From positions 2,604,001 through 2,668,000 of the forward strand of contig JBHGNT010000020.1 of NCBI GenBank assembly GCA_043228905.1: 64,000 nt of DNA, written 5' to 3'. Shown piece after piece: positions 54,401 through 64,000 of this stretch. The notes under the pieces were generated by a model. The model made no database searches. It was not told the DNA's origin and saw only the letters and a program-made list of their open reading frames with translations. Positions within the stretch are counted from its first letter, which is position 1. Every line of letters begins with the position of its first letter. The translations under genes were made by a program, and so were the position numbers. The DNA comes from Azolla caroliniana. Its lineage: Eukaryota > Polypodiophyta.

Positions 54401-55445
54401 GCTCTACTGTGCCGATTCCGATGATGTCACAGTGTTGCGAGTTGCCGACCCGAACTGAGTCGGAGTGACGGATCGTATATTGCCGAAATTGGGATCGATG
54501 AGGAGTCACGTGAAATGACGCGCCCGAATCTAAGAGCCATGTGCTCGATTCTTCAGTCGTGAGTAGAACTTCTGATCCGACTGGATTTTCGATTGATAGT
54601 ATATTCGGGTCGTCCGGTAGTACATCCGCTGAGAAGCCGACGTAATTGATCTCCTCATGCCGGCCACTCTTCTTGTTGTTCTTGTTCTTGAGTGTGCGGC
54701 AGTCGGCTTTAATGTGTCCGGGTTTCTTGCAATAGTTGCAGATTCGGTTATCCCGTGACTGGCTCCGTCTTCGCTGATTGTTGGGCGGCCGTGAGGAATC
54801 TCTTCCTCGTATGTTCGATCGGTCTGTCGAACCTTGTACTACATAAGCGTCGTCTGTTGAGTCTTTGGCGAAAGACTTTCTCCGAGCTGCTTCGGTGAGG
54901 ATTGCGCTCGTGACTTCGGAGTACTTAACAGCCGTGGTTGACGCGTTGCACACGGTTGTGACGAAAGTTTCCCATGATGAGGGAAGGCTGCTCATGAGTA
55001 TCATTGCTCTGAGTTCATCCTCGATTGCCGTCCCCTGTGACGAGATTTGGGAGCTTATGCTTTCGTACTCATTGAGATGTGCTTGGACCGAATCGGATTC
55101 TTTCATCCGCAAGTTGTAGAGGCGCCGGATCAGAAACATCTTTGTTGCGGCGACCTTCTTTTCGTAGGTGTCCGACAGTGTTTTCCACAGTTCAAATGCT
55201 GTCGTACACGATTGCACCGTAAAGTATACCGATTCCGATAGGTGCATCCGAATCGTGGCGCGGACGATTCTGTCCAGCTTCTGCCACTCAATTGGTTTGT
55301 ATCCTTCTGGAGGTTCTTCATTTTCGATGGGATCGATTTGCCCCTTGACTATGAGATAGTCCTGCATTTGTTCCTTCCAGAAGTTGAAGTTCGATCCATC
55401 GAACTTTCGTAGACTCATTTCTGACGAGCCGGATGTTGATGCCAT
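51432..55445 (-). CDS. element K gag-pol polyprotein
   Basis: The ATG at 55445 opens MASTSGSSEMSLRKFDGSNF. A TTG codon directly precedes it; the ATG fits better. Order: gag (residues 1-260), zinc knuckle CNYCKKPGHIKADC, protease WLLDSGASFHVTP, pre-integrase WHRRLGHLSKAGI, integrase (HSDVCGP; RTDNGGEFKSEEF; EQNGIAERMNR), RT (YKARLVAKGFRQEYGVDFDE, DVKTAFLHGDLEEE, active site IYVDDML) and RNase H (YTDSDFAGCIDSRKSTTGY, TTEAEYVAASDA, YSDSQGAVALSKN). All catalytic residues checked are present. The single frame is normal for plant copia. The domain order identifies Ty1/copia; it reads like a TNT1/Tork-type element, which is less certain. Confidence 0.95.
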   Translation of the reverse strand: MASTSGSSEMSLRKFDGSNFNFWKEQMQDYLIVKGQIDPIENEEPPEGYKPIEWQKLDRIVRATIRMHLSESVYFTVQSCTTAFELWKTLSDTYEKKVAATKMFLIRRLYNLRMKESDSVQAHLNEYESISSQISSQGTAIEDELRAMILMSSLPSSWETFVTTVCNASTTAVKYSEVTSAILTEAARRKSFAKDSTDDAYVVQGSTDRSNIRGRDSSRPPNNQRRRSQSRDNRICNYCKKPGHIKADCRTLKNKNNKKSGRHEEINYVGFSADVLPDDPNILSIENPVGSEVLLTTEESSTWLLDSGASFHVTPHRSQFRQYTIRHSDSVRVGNSQHCDIIGIGTVELNLAGGSTLVLHNVRHVPELTRPLISVGQLDEDGIRAGFSSGGWTLHRGNLLLARGPKIHSLYPLHVTLREGNLFLVDIPVSSLWHRRLGHLSKAGITHLSRAGYIPKLSFSDHQFCEHCQYGKQAAASHPTSAPRETRPLDLVHSDVCGPMPHQSLGGASYFVTFIDDSTRKVWAYPIRTKDRVFSIFTDWLAMVENQTDRKLKCFRTDNGGEFKSEEFVKFCRQRGIRREFTAPHSPEQNGIAERMNRTIQERIVSMLQHSGLSDGFWAEALLTAVHIINMSPSRPLGLQIPQELWIGSKPNYDKLRIFGCEAYALIPKDDRRKLAPRSRKCIFLGYGSDGEMGYRLWDPERRQIVRSSDVVFNESAMNPSVEKPIEVRRVTFSDVPTLQEGPALNTRSASRVAEPYTTDSDNPDSAQQNNPLSDHPTLIPDATSPLLPRRSERLSQPPERYSPGIFFTDAGEPTSYEEASTSVDSATWHLAMESEMHSIRANKTWDLVELPRNRRALPCKWVYRLKETSDSTTPKYKARLVAKGFRQEYGVDFDEIFSPVVKMTTLRFLLGVVAADNLELIQLDVKTAFLHGDLEEEIYMEQPKGFVATGQEHLVCRLRKSLYGLKQAPRQWYKKFDDFIQSIGFSKSDEDHCLFTNTAQDGSPIFLIIYVDDMLISGRHAGELADLIRQLRLKFAMKDLGPARHILGMKISRHRDKRHLFLSQTDYIRRVLERFNMQSAKSASTPLPMNLRLSQRDCPTSGPEGEDMKSVPYAPAVGSLMYLMVATRPDISHAVGVVSRFMHNPGRSHWNAVKHVFRYLAGTKDHGILFGPNRTSGVVGYTDSDFAGCIDSRKSTTGYCFKFGNGAISWKSKLQECTATSTTEAEYVAASDAAKEALWLGRLAHTFRQVDHDSAPVVYSDSQGAVALSKNPVHHNASKHIDVRYHFVRDCVISGKIGLEKISTTDNVADGMTKCLSADRFRSLRHQMGVTTNQSG

Positions 55446-56026
55446 CAAATTCGGTTTCGGTTGACGAAGCTCGGTTCGGAGTTGACTACGAACCTTGTTG
55501 GAGTGCAGCCGGTTGGCTCACCCGATATCGTTCTAGTCGGATTTGAACCCGAGTCGGTTCGGCTTCGGATATATATATATTGTTGAACTTGCTCGAGTTG
55601 ACTCCGGTAACTTGAGGGACAGAACCGACTGGTCTTCCCGAATGTTGCCGAGTCGGAGTGAGCCCGGTTCGCTTCGGATATATATGCCGAATACCGATTA
55701 TTGAAACCGATTATCTGGACCGATTCGGCTTCGGGTGACTGCAGCGACGAGAGAGACGGATCCGACTGATCCTCCCGAATGTCGATCAGCCGGATGAAGC
55801 GCGAATTTGGGTTGTTGTCAAAGTTGCACAAGGGGATTTCACCTCGAGCGGTTACGATCACAAGGAACGGAGTACGATCTGATGGCTTACTCCAAGCAAG
55901 ATGATCTAACGCGATGAGATGCAAACCTGGTTTTTTTTTTTTCTTCTTCTTCTCTCTTCTTCGAATGACGCAGGAAACCGAATGCAGAGACGACGGCCGA
56001 CAGCGGATTGAAGGACCGACTACTGT
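55446..56026 (-). other. element K leader with overlapping upstream ORF
   Basis: On the minus strand an open frame runs from an ATG at 56056 inside the LTR to a TGA whose last base is the first base of the gag ATG (TGATG at 55447-55443). It is about 203 codons with no domain I recognise. It may be chance, or may affect gag translation. Confidence 0.35.
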
Positions 56027-56042
56027 GCAGGCTCTGATACCA
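56027..56042 (-). other. element K primer binding site (initiator tRNA-Met)
   Basis: Minus strand TGGTATCAGAGCCTGC, two bases after the 5' LTR; the standard plant tRNA-iMet primer site. Confidence 0.95.
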
Positions 56043-56044
56043 GA

Positions 56045-56129
56045 TGTTGGAAGCAATGTCGTCTTTGCGGAAGATCAAGAAGCACTCGATTCCTGTTTAT
56101 TCCCTGTGTATGAGAGATTGTAGGTCGTT

Positions 56130-56165
<36 letters not shown>

Positions 56166-56334
56166 AAAAAGACTCTTTATTTCACAAAGCAACAATACAA
56201 CATCCAACCTTACAAAAAGGTTACAAGGTCACTATATATAGTGACCGACTTAGGGCAACTACCCTTTATGCTAATTACATAAATGGCCAAAACGGGGTAA
56301 TGTGAATACGTCCATTATACACATGTATTCGACA
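56045..56334 (-). repeat. element K 5' LTR
   Basis: 290 bp, same as 50949-51238. The TATA palindrome is at 56227-56246. Confidence 0.95.
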
Positions 56335-58013
56335 CATACCACACGAGAAAAGGACAAAGCTCGCCCCCCATTCGAAAAAATGCATCTTTCTCGGATATGG
56401 GATAGAGGAGAACTTCGGCTTTCAACTATGGGAGCCAGAGAATAGGAAGTTGATCCAAAGTAACGATGTAGTCTTCAATGAAGACTCAATCAGCTCAGTC
56501 CGAACAAAGCCCCGACCCAGCAAGAGGGTTAGTTTTGACTTTTCTCCCACCGTGTTTGAGGAAGAAATGCCAAATGTTGAACCCAGTTGACCAACTGATT
56601 CGAATGAGAGCTCGTAGAGATAACTCCGAGTAATATGCTGACCGAATGATCTGAACCGACAATGACACAAACGAGTTGGCTGAATACTCCCATGACAGAC
56701 AACAGGGGTAGATCCGACACAGACGCAAGAAATTTGCCATAGTGGATCACCATCAAGATCTCCATCAAATAAGGGTTCAAACAATGCCAACCGACCACCC
56801 GTAGCGGTCGAAGAAATTGAACCAATCAATTTGGCACCAAGGAGATCTGGACGAGTCCGAAAGCCGAAAGAGTTCTATCAACTGGCTTGGACTACATCAA
56901 TTATATGGACGCATGCGAACCGTGCTCATATGAAGAAGTTATCGCTGCGTCGGATGCCGAAACATTGCACAAGGCCATGCTATTCAAAATGGACTCAATT
57001 TTAAGGAAAATGACACATGGGAGCTAGTCGAATTACCAACTAGCAGAAAGTTGCTGCCTTGCAAATGGGTGTACATATACAAATATGTATCTGGTTCGGA
57101 TCAACCCAAATACAAAGCTTGGCTCATCACAAAGGGATTCGAACAAGAACATGGAGTCAACTACAATGAGATCCTCTCACCCATAGTCAAGATCACAACC
57201 CTTCGGCTCCTACTAGGAGTCGTCGTGACAGAAGACCTCGAGCTTGAACAAATGGACGTAAAGAAGGCTTTCTTGCATGGAGATATGGAGGAAGACATTT
57301 ACATGTCTCAAATGGCAGGCTTCATGACGACGGAGGAGGAAGGTCACCTCGTATGCTGACTGAAGAAAAGCCATTACGGCTTGAAGTAAGCGCTGAGATT
57401 GTGGTACTAGAAGTTTGACTCCCACATTCGGCAACTTGGATACAACCGATCTAACTCCAACCCATGTATGTATGTACAAGAATTATTCGATGAGTCCAAG
57501 ATATATTTGATCCTTTATGTGGACAACATGCTCGTTCTAGGAAGTGATAGATTTGAAATCAAGGAGCTAACGATGAAGGAACTCTACGAAGCCCAACATA
57601 TCTTGGGCATGAGGATAGAGCGAGACAAGACGAAGAGGATCCTACATCTCTCCCAATCTGAGTATATCCAAAAGGTGCTGAGGCGGTTCAACATGGACAA
57701 GTCGAAGCTTGCACCAACATCGCTTCCGATGTCGATCCGACTATTGGATAGAGAGTCTCCCTCCACAGAGTAGAGACAGAACAGATAAGAAAGATACCCT
57801 ATGCATGGGCATTAGGAAGTCTCATGTATGCGGTGGTAGCCAGCCGACCCGACCTTGCACATGCCGTAGGAGCTACCAACCGCTACATGTTGAATCCAGG
57901 GAGGAAGCACTGGGAAGCAATAAAGCACATATTCCATTATCTTCGAGGAACCAAGAGTATGCAACTAACATTCAGACTGAACCATTCAAAGTATTTCTAG
58001 AAAATGTTTTATT
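56335..58013 (+). pseudogene. copia fragment J, RT part
   Basis: Resumes after the K duplication with the post-integrase text (KCIFLGYGIEENFGFQLWEP), then a decayed linker and RT: LPCKWVYIYKYVSGSDQPKY, VNYNEILSPIVKITTL, EQMDVKKAFLHGDMEEDIY. The active site reads YVDN where Y-V-D-D is expected. Stops at 57357, 57390, 57408 and 57771, then decayed text (HWEAIKHIFHYLRGT read in part) to about 58013. The 3' end and LTR are missing. Confidence 0.83.
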
Positions 58014-60600
58014 ATGCTCGTAAGGCATTAATGTTTGACATTCTATCAAAATGTCAATAGCTGGTTGAATGGAAGTGTCGGTCACAACTCATTGTTTAAT
58101 AGTGTTTAGAGGTGATTGGTTATTGGTGATTTATTGTTGGAAATCTTCATATCTATCAACATATTATTTTATCGTACTTTAAAAAAAACATGTCTTTGTT
58201 GTTTTTAATGAGCCCCCCATGCCCAATACCCAAGTAAAACTTGAAAGATGAACAAGTGGAGCTTGGTGAAGCAAGAAATGGAAATACAAACCACATAGAC
58301 AATGTGCTTGATAGGGGAGCAAGAAAACAAGAAAACAGGGAAACGATAACTCAAAAATCTAAGAGAAATGAATAAACTAAGAATATTTGTTTAAATAAGA
58401 GTGCTACAAACCTAGGGACAATCTAAGAATATATAGAAATTAAACATCATCTTAAAAGAAACTTGAGATCTAAAGTAAGAACATGATAGCTACATGATTA
58501 TACTATGAAGTGAATCTATTGGACTTCATGACCTATGGATAAAAAATTTGGCTAGGTCCTTTACTCGAAAAAACTCACTTGGTTGAACAATTCATGAGCC
58601 AATTGTTGATTTAAGTTTTAGTCTTCAAATTCCTGAGGTTTTGTGGGGTAGATATGAGGCTATTTCTCAATTGTCTTCATAGGTACTAGACGGTTTGTTT
58701 TCATTACTAACAAAAGGTTCAAATGGTTGAAGATTGTCTTTGTCTCTCCAACCTTCAATGTTTTAGTTGTGATTGCTAGAGATGCCATGTTGTGAGGGAT
58801 ATAGTAACATCATCACATACTCCATAATATTTTTTTTATTGGGAACTAACACGCTTGAGGGTGTCTTTGTCCAATGATTTGGTGCATCTTGTATCTTAGT
58901 GTGCATTGGTAACAAGACTTGTTATTTTCCTTCATGCCATCATTGTGTTTTGGTTAAGATTTTTGTTAGTTCTACTCACACAGTGTTTAGGTTTATCACA
59001 ATAAGATGTTAACGTTGAAATAGTGATACATATGGCATGCAAGAACTTGTGGACAACTCCTTGTTAGTTCACATAGGTATATCTGGACCTCCTTGTAGAT
59101 TTCCTAGTGTGATCACTTTACAATAAACAATATAAAGAATGTGTATCAACAAATAAGTTGAACCACCAGTATGACCACCTGTTTTTAACATACATAAAAA
59201 CTAAAAAGGCTGACAAGCTTTCCTTTCTAAGATCACATGGAGTCCCAAAAGTGTGGGGGTTAAGCCATAAATGATGCACAAAAACCTACATGTAAAACAT
59301 CCCACAGCTTTTAATTTCCAAGAGATAACATGAAGGCACATGTAATATTAAGCAATAGAATGATATCACACAATATTTCAAACGACTATGCAGATGCATT
59401 AGTAGGTGGACACTATTTAATTAAAAATGAATCCCTGGTAAAGGTACCTAGAACTCGTTTGCAAACGTATCCTTTATATCTATGTATAGGTACTCAGCAT
59501 TAGTATTCAGATTTCAAAACAATCAGGAAGGCATGGAAACTTGAAAATTAGTTGTGTTCTACAGGGTTCTGATCTGATTTTGAAAAAAGCAACTACAAAA
59601 TCCTCATGGTGATAGCAAGAGATCAACTGTGGACATGACACAAAACATTAAAATGGAAGTGGTTTCCCCCAAGATAATATCTTCAATATCTCGTGTGAAC
59701 TCCCCCATGAAGTATAGTTGCATTATATTTAATGAGCTCTTATTGATGCCTATCACATATCTAACCAGAGCAAATATTGATACTACATGATGGGAAAAGC
59801 GTGAGCTTTAATCTTCAGAGCCAAGACAAATCCATGACAAGTTGTATAGGAAATAAAGAGAATAAGCATAATCATTACAACAAAAAGATGAATGCTTTTG
59901 TTTAGGAAATGAAGGGAAATGCAGAAGCATAATCACTAGAGCCACACAAACTCATTAATTCATTAAGTTGAAACAAAATACATAACACTGTAGTGCATCA
60001 GTTACACACAGCATGAAATAATTAAATTTGCATACAAATTAAAATGGCCGTATATCTTCTTTGTCTATTTAGTTAAAAGAAGTCATTCAAACTTTCGGGC
60101 ATGATGATGCATAAATAGTACATTGAGAAAGGCATACCATGGATTGGGCCTTTGAAATGAAGTGTGTTAAAAATACATGGTATGAAGTTCTCTTTCCGAA
60201 TAGAAGGTTAATGAAAGAACATTTAAAATTCACCAAAAGCACAGGATATTACTACGTATTATGATCTTCTAGTCATGTGTATGGCACAACAGGTTATTTG
60301 CTATATCACATGAAAGTGTCCGAGTGTATATATACTTCATTGCAAAGGTACTCCCACTCCCAAAATCAAAGCACATATACTCCACAACTTCATAGTAAGA
60401 TTTCGAATTTCTACTTGAGCGCTGATTGGATTAAACTTTCTATGTGACAATCTGAGCTCAAATTTTCAAAATTTGGCTTCTTGGTGAAAAACAAGATGGG
60501 GATAATCATCGAAGAAAAGAATTCATCAAAAAAGGGGTAGTAGTATTATTGATAGAATTATAGTACACAGAAGGGGGCCAAATCCACTAAGCTACTTGGA
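58014..60600. other. intergenic DNA, no gene recognised
   Basis: AT-rich, no conserved protein, LTR or tandem repeat seen on either strand. Confidence 0.5.
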
Positions 60601-60809
60601 AGATTATATCATGTATTCCATATTTTCTTGCTGTAGATATTTACTATGGGAGAATTGTGGGAAGAATGGCATCATTCGAATTGAATGATATATTGTGTAA
60701 CAAAGAGACTTGTAAAGACGATTCAATTAAAAAGGAATTTCAACTACTAGAAGGCCTCTTACACACCTGTTTTAACATGGATTTTACTGGTTTTCAATCA
60801 TCCCCATTT

Positions 60810-60848
60810 CTTTTCTGCCAAGCACAAAAGCTGCACAAAAGAAGACAT
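60810..60848 (-). other. candidate last exon of the coiled-coil gene
   Basis: A TTTTGTGCAG acceptor on the minus strand is followed in phase 0 by LLCLAEKKWG and a stop. The phase fits the donor at 61605. Weak evidence: one splice site and a short frame. Confidence 0.3.
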
Positions 60849-60984
60849 CATCTCAGAAAATTGGCTCCTTAAAGACTACAATATAACAAAAACAATGAGA
60901 AATCAATTTCTCAAAAGACTACAATAATAACAAAGAAAAAAGCTGTGTATAAGAAAATCCCCAAATGATAAAGGAAAACAACTT

Positions 60985-61447
60985 AAAGAGAGGAATAAAG
61001 AGCCGCAGGAAAGCCACCGGATTCTAAATGAGAAAAACCAGGAATGACTATGAAGGCATAGAAAAAAATTGCACACAAGAAGATGCGAAATGTAAAAAAT
61101 AGGTACACAAGACCCCAAATCAAAATGCCAAGTTCATAAAGGAGCAAAAAGATTCACGAGAATATCTCAAAAGAGAAATCAGGTTCTTTAAAGACCACAC
61201 TTATGGATAGAGAAGTTAAAAGAGAGGAACAAACAGCTGCAGGAACGCCTGCGGATTCTAAATGAGAAAAACAAGGAATGACTATGAAGGCATAGAAAAA
61301 ATCTGCACACAAAAAGATGCTAAATGTAAAAATAGCTGCACAAGATCCCAAATCAAAATGCCAAGTTCATAAAGGAGCAAAAAGATTCACCAGAATATCT
61401 CAAATGGGAAATCAGGCTCTTTAAAGACCACCTTTATGGATAGAGAA
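60985..61447. repeat. tandem duplication, period about 234 bp
   Basis: Two adjacent copies share GACTATGAAGGCATAGAAAA, ATCAAAATGCCAAGTTCATA and CACTTATGGATAGAGAAG-like segments in order, with scattered differences. They lie in the presumed intron or 3' flank of the coiled-coil gene. Confidence 0.88.
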
Positions 61448-61604
61448 GTTACACAACAAAATTCCAAATGAGAAAACCAGGTCCATAAAACAATATAAAA
61501 GGAAAAGCTACACCAAAATATCCCAAATGCAAAAATTACGCTCTTAAAGATCACAAACATAAAAAAGCTGCAAAAGCTATTTTAACAGTGTAAGAGTAAG
61601 ACCT

Positions 61605-63092
61605 GCCGTGCCCCTTGCAGTAGCCTTCTGCTATCTCTAGATGATTCAACAGAAAAGCCATCTTTTGTAGTGGTTGATTTTCCTATCCTTGTTCTCTTCA
61701 ATCTCTTTTGACTGGACTTCTCTAACATTCTACCATCATCTTCATCAAGCTTGGCCTTCTTTACAATTTTTCTTCCAACCCCAGAACTCACATTCCTCTG
61801 GAAAGACACTCCCATTCGTTTCATTCTAAGTCCTGTTCTACCTGGCTTTATGAATACATCTTCTCTTCTCATGGAGGGTGACATCTCTATTTGATGACGC
61901 TGAAGCTCTTGACCGAGGAAAGCTAATTCAGTAAGTGAAGTGGCCACCTCATAGTCAGGCCTTGCAAGTTCATTTGACTTTAAAAAACTTTCATCTCTTG
62001 ATTTATTGAGATTCGATTCTGAACCATTTCCATAAACATTTCTCAGTAGTTTCTCCTCCAAAACTTCGTTTTTTTGATAAGTCACAGAATTCTTGATTCG
62101 TAATACATCATCTGGAAGCATTGGAACATCAACCATCTCATTTCCCTTTCCTATATCAACTTTGGCTTGTAATTCCATTTCTCTCAATACTGTAAAGCCA
62201 GAACTATGAATACACTCGTTCATACTTGGACAAGGCTTCACCACTGCCAAACCATTGTTTTCCTTCTTTGCATATTGTTCACTTTTCATTCTATCCTTTC
62301 TCCTTACATAAATTCCCTTTATGGAACTATCTGAACCTCTAAAACTTCCAAAATTCTCATCACCTAAGTTTGGATGCTCGTCTAGCACCAGAGGCATGGT
62401 AGTTTCAAAACAATCAATACTTGAATCAACCCAATCTTTATGTTTATGATTTGTTTTTGTGTGATCCATCATCGCCTTGGGACCTATAACCATCATTCTG
62501 TTTGGTTCATCAACTGTTTCTACATGATCAGTGTTTGTGCTTCCAATTTGGAACAAGGGTCTTTCTTGTTTATTTTCTGGCATTGCATCCTCTGTATGGA
62601 GAACAGCTGCATCTTCAACTTTTTCAATAAGACAATTAGTTGGAATGTGCAATTCCATTTTCTCTTCATCCTTCACTGGTTCTGCAATTAGCTTTCTTCC
62701 ATCTTCTGTAGATGTAGCTGTGCCAATCAGAACATCAGGTTTGGCTACAGCATAGTGGACATCCTGGTGGGCTATTTGACTAAATGCATGCAATGAATAA
62801 TTTTCCATATTGGGACGAAACCTATTTTTGGGAGATTGCATATTCATATCATCTACTTCATCTCTCAAGAAATTCCCTCCACAAGCTACAGTTGTATCTG
62901 TCATTCTCTTTAATGTCTGTTGGTGGTCTCCACTGATTGGTTGTACCAACTTTTGCATCTTTTCTATTACCTCTCTCTTCTTTCTAAGCTCTAATTTCAA
63001 CCTCTTTGAGGTGTCTTGGGCTGTTATAAGCTTGGCCTCAGCATCCTGGGCCCTTCTTCTCTCTGCTAAGTACCTTTTTTCCATCTCTAAAA
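61605..63092 (-). CDS. large exon of an unidentified coiled-coil gene (partial)
   Basis: The exon follows an acceptor (CGATTTCAG, then VLEMEKRYLAERRRAQDAEA) and ends at a phase-0 donor (GGCACGGCAG before GTCTTAC), about 496 codons. The first 60 residues form a coiled coil (KLELRKKREVIEKMQKLVQ). The rest is hydrophilic and apparently disordered, with basic clusters near the end (GRKIVKKAKL, QKRLKRTR) that could be nuclear localisation signals. I do not recognise the family. The 5' exons lie beyond 63108, possibly outside the window. Codon use and the lack of repeats suggest a host gene rather than a transposon. Confidence 0.7.
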
Positions 63093-63108
63093 CCTGAAAT
63101 CGAGGCAC

Positions 63109-64000
63109 ATGTCCTTAGTAAAAACATCACAGGAGAGCATAGCAGAAATTTCATAAAAATAGCGTGAGGGGAATGATATACTAAATAATGTTAGGACCTG
63201 AGGTTATTCTAGGATCTAGGTCAATACAAAATATAGGTAACAAAAAACACACAAACATTTGCGACCATGCCAAATAAAGAAATATAAATTAATGTCTGTA
63301 AAAGACCATAATTTAGCCAATCAGACCTGACAACGATCGCAACTGTTTGTGTTAGCTTGTCAATGTGAGTGAACGAAGGGAAATAAATGACTTTCTATGC
63401 TAGCTACCTAAAATTACATGTCTTGAAATGTAATAATGAATCATGAATAACCAACAATCATAGTGCCTAACCATTACTAAATAAAGATGGCATGTCTTCA
63501 TGAAGGAAATACACAGTATTTTATTTCTATTTTTCATATATATCTAGCATTTTGTTACTTTTAAGCATCAACATAGAAAGCAGTTGATGTACTTCATAAA
63601 AGAAGAAACGGAGGTTCTTGTTTATAATTGATCTTTTAATTTTGCATTGCTTTAAAGTTCACCATATAGAACTTCCAATGTGAAGAGAGTTCAGACAGTT
63701 GATCGCCTTTAACCACAGTTTCCAAAATTGAATCATGGGCTGGAACTAAAATTAAGCAAAAACGGAAGATCTTCAGTTGTGTTTGAATCTGATTTCCTTT
63801 TTCCACTCAGTTTTTTCTTTCCTCTTTTTCTCTAAAGCCTATAACGATTAGGAAAATACGATTTGTTTAGAGAATTGTGAAAAAATTTCCAAGTTTCAAA
63901 AAGCTTTAGGAGACACATGATAATCAAAAACTAATGTAAGACGATGTGGTGAATTTCTTATTGCTTTTTGCAAACTCAAAAGTGTCAAAAACTGATGGAG
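63109..64000 (-). other. probable intron of the coiled-coil gene
   Basis: AT-rich DNA directly upstream of the acceptor, no coding sequence recognised up to the window edge. Confidence 0.45.

Larger units (their letters stand above)
50949..56334 (-). mobile_element. element K: apparently intact Ty1/copia retrotransposon
   Basis: LTRs 50949-51238 and 56045-56334, 290 bp each and identical as far as I can read. CATAC is duplicated at 50944-50948 and 56335-56339. It has an initiator-tRNA-Met primer binding site, a polypurine tract and one uninterrupted gag-pol frame of about 1337 codons. No stop, frameshift or nested insertion is visible. Identical LTRs mean a recent insertion. It is the best candidate for a still mobile element in the window. 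Confidence 0.95.

Noticed and set aside
51206-55359. Plus-strand frames inside element K
   Set aside because: They are shadows of the minus-strand gag-pol frame, which has all the domain motifs.

Overview
The window is nuclear DNA of a seed plant, most likely an angiosperm. The evidence is plant-type Ty1/copia and Ty3/gypsy LTR retrotransposons, an initiator-tRNA-Met primer binding site, an EID1-like F-box gene and a Nudix gene with GT-AG introns. There is no operon structure, CRISPR array or bacterial gene. The species cannot be told from the sequence.

Positions 1-35364 are a stack of nested LTR retrotransposons, mostly decayed, with many junctions resolved by target-site duplications (TSDs). 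A coiled-coil ORF of unknown family (392-2271 and 13347-14160) is split by element A (2272-13341, minus, TSD CCTGG), a Tf1/Sushi-like chromovirus. A is split inside its gag by element D (6172-11905, minus, TSD ACGT), a gag-only element. D holds a solo copia LTR (7655-8411, TSD AGTCC). To the right, chromovirus G (about 14736-29234, plus) is split by a solo copia LTR (17786-18427, TSD CTTAT) and by element F (18505-26223, plus, TSD ACGT/ACAT). F is a pol-bearing relative of D and holds a solo LTR (22672-23375, TSD CCGT). After G comes a copia fragment H (29235-31066). H is split by an LTR-like insertion E (about 29797-30766) and by the gag-only element C (31067-35364), which holds a solo LTR (33149-33832, TSD ACGT).

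Positions 36467-46000 are the gene-bearing part. An intronless EID1-like F-box gene (36467-38365, minus) carries a large repeat-rich insertion in mid-protein and a long GAA/TTC tract in its 5' leader. A seven-exon Nudix hydrolase gene (41255-45607, minus) was assembled here from splice sites and reading frame.

Positions 46450-58013 are copia territory: an RT/RNase H fragment with its 3' LTR (47280-49692) broken by a solo LTR (48105-48567), and a copia fragment J (50430-58013) broken by element K (50949-56334, minus). K is apparently complete, with 290-bp LTRs that look identical and one open gag-pol frame. Positions 58014-64000 hold intergenic DNA, a tandem duplication and one large exon (61605-63092, minus) of a coiled-coil gene I cannot name.

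Four observations stand out. (1) Several LTR types carry a tRNA-like module with spaced A and B boxes, antisense in U3. (2) Element A has a 12-nt primer binding site complementary to its own predicted mRNA 5' end, which suggests Tf1-style self-priming. (3) The elements whose LTRs end TGTC...GACA share 4-bp target duplications of the form NCGT. (4) One autonomous-type element (F) sits beside gag-only relatives (D and C) that share its primer binding site and LTR ends.
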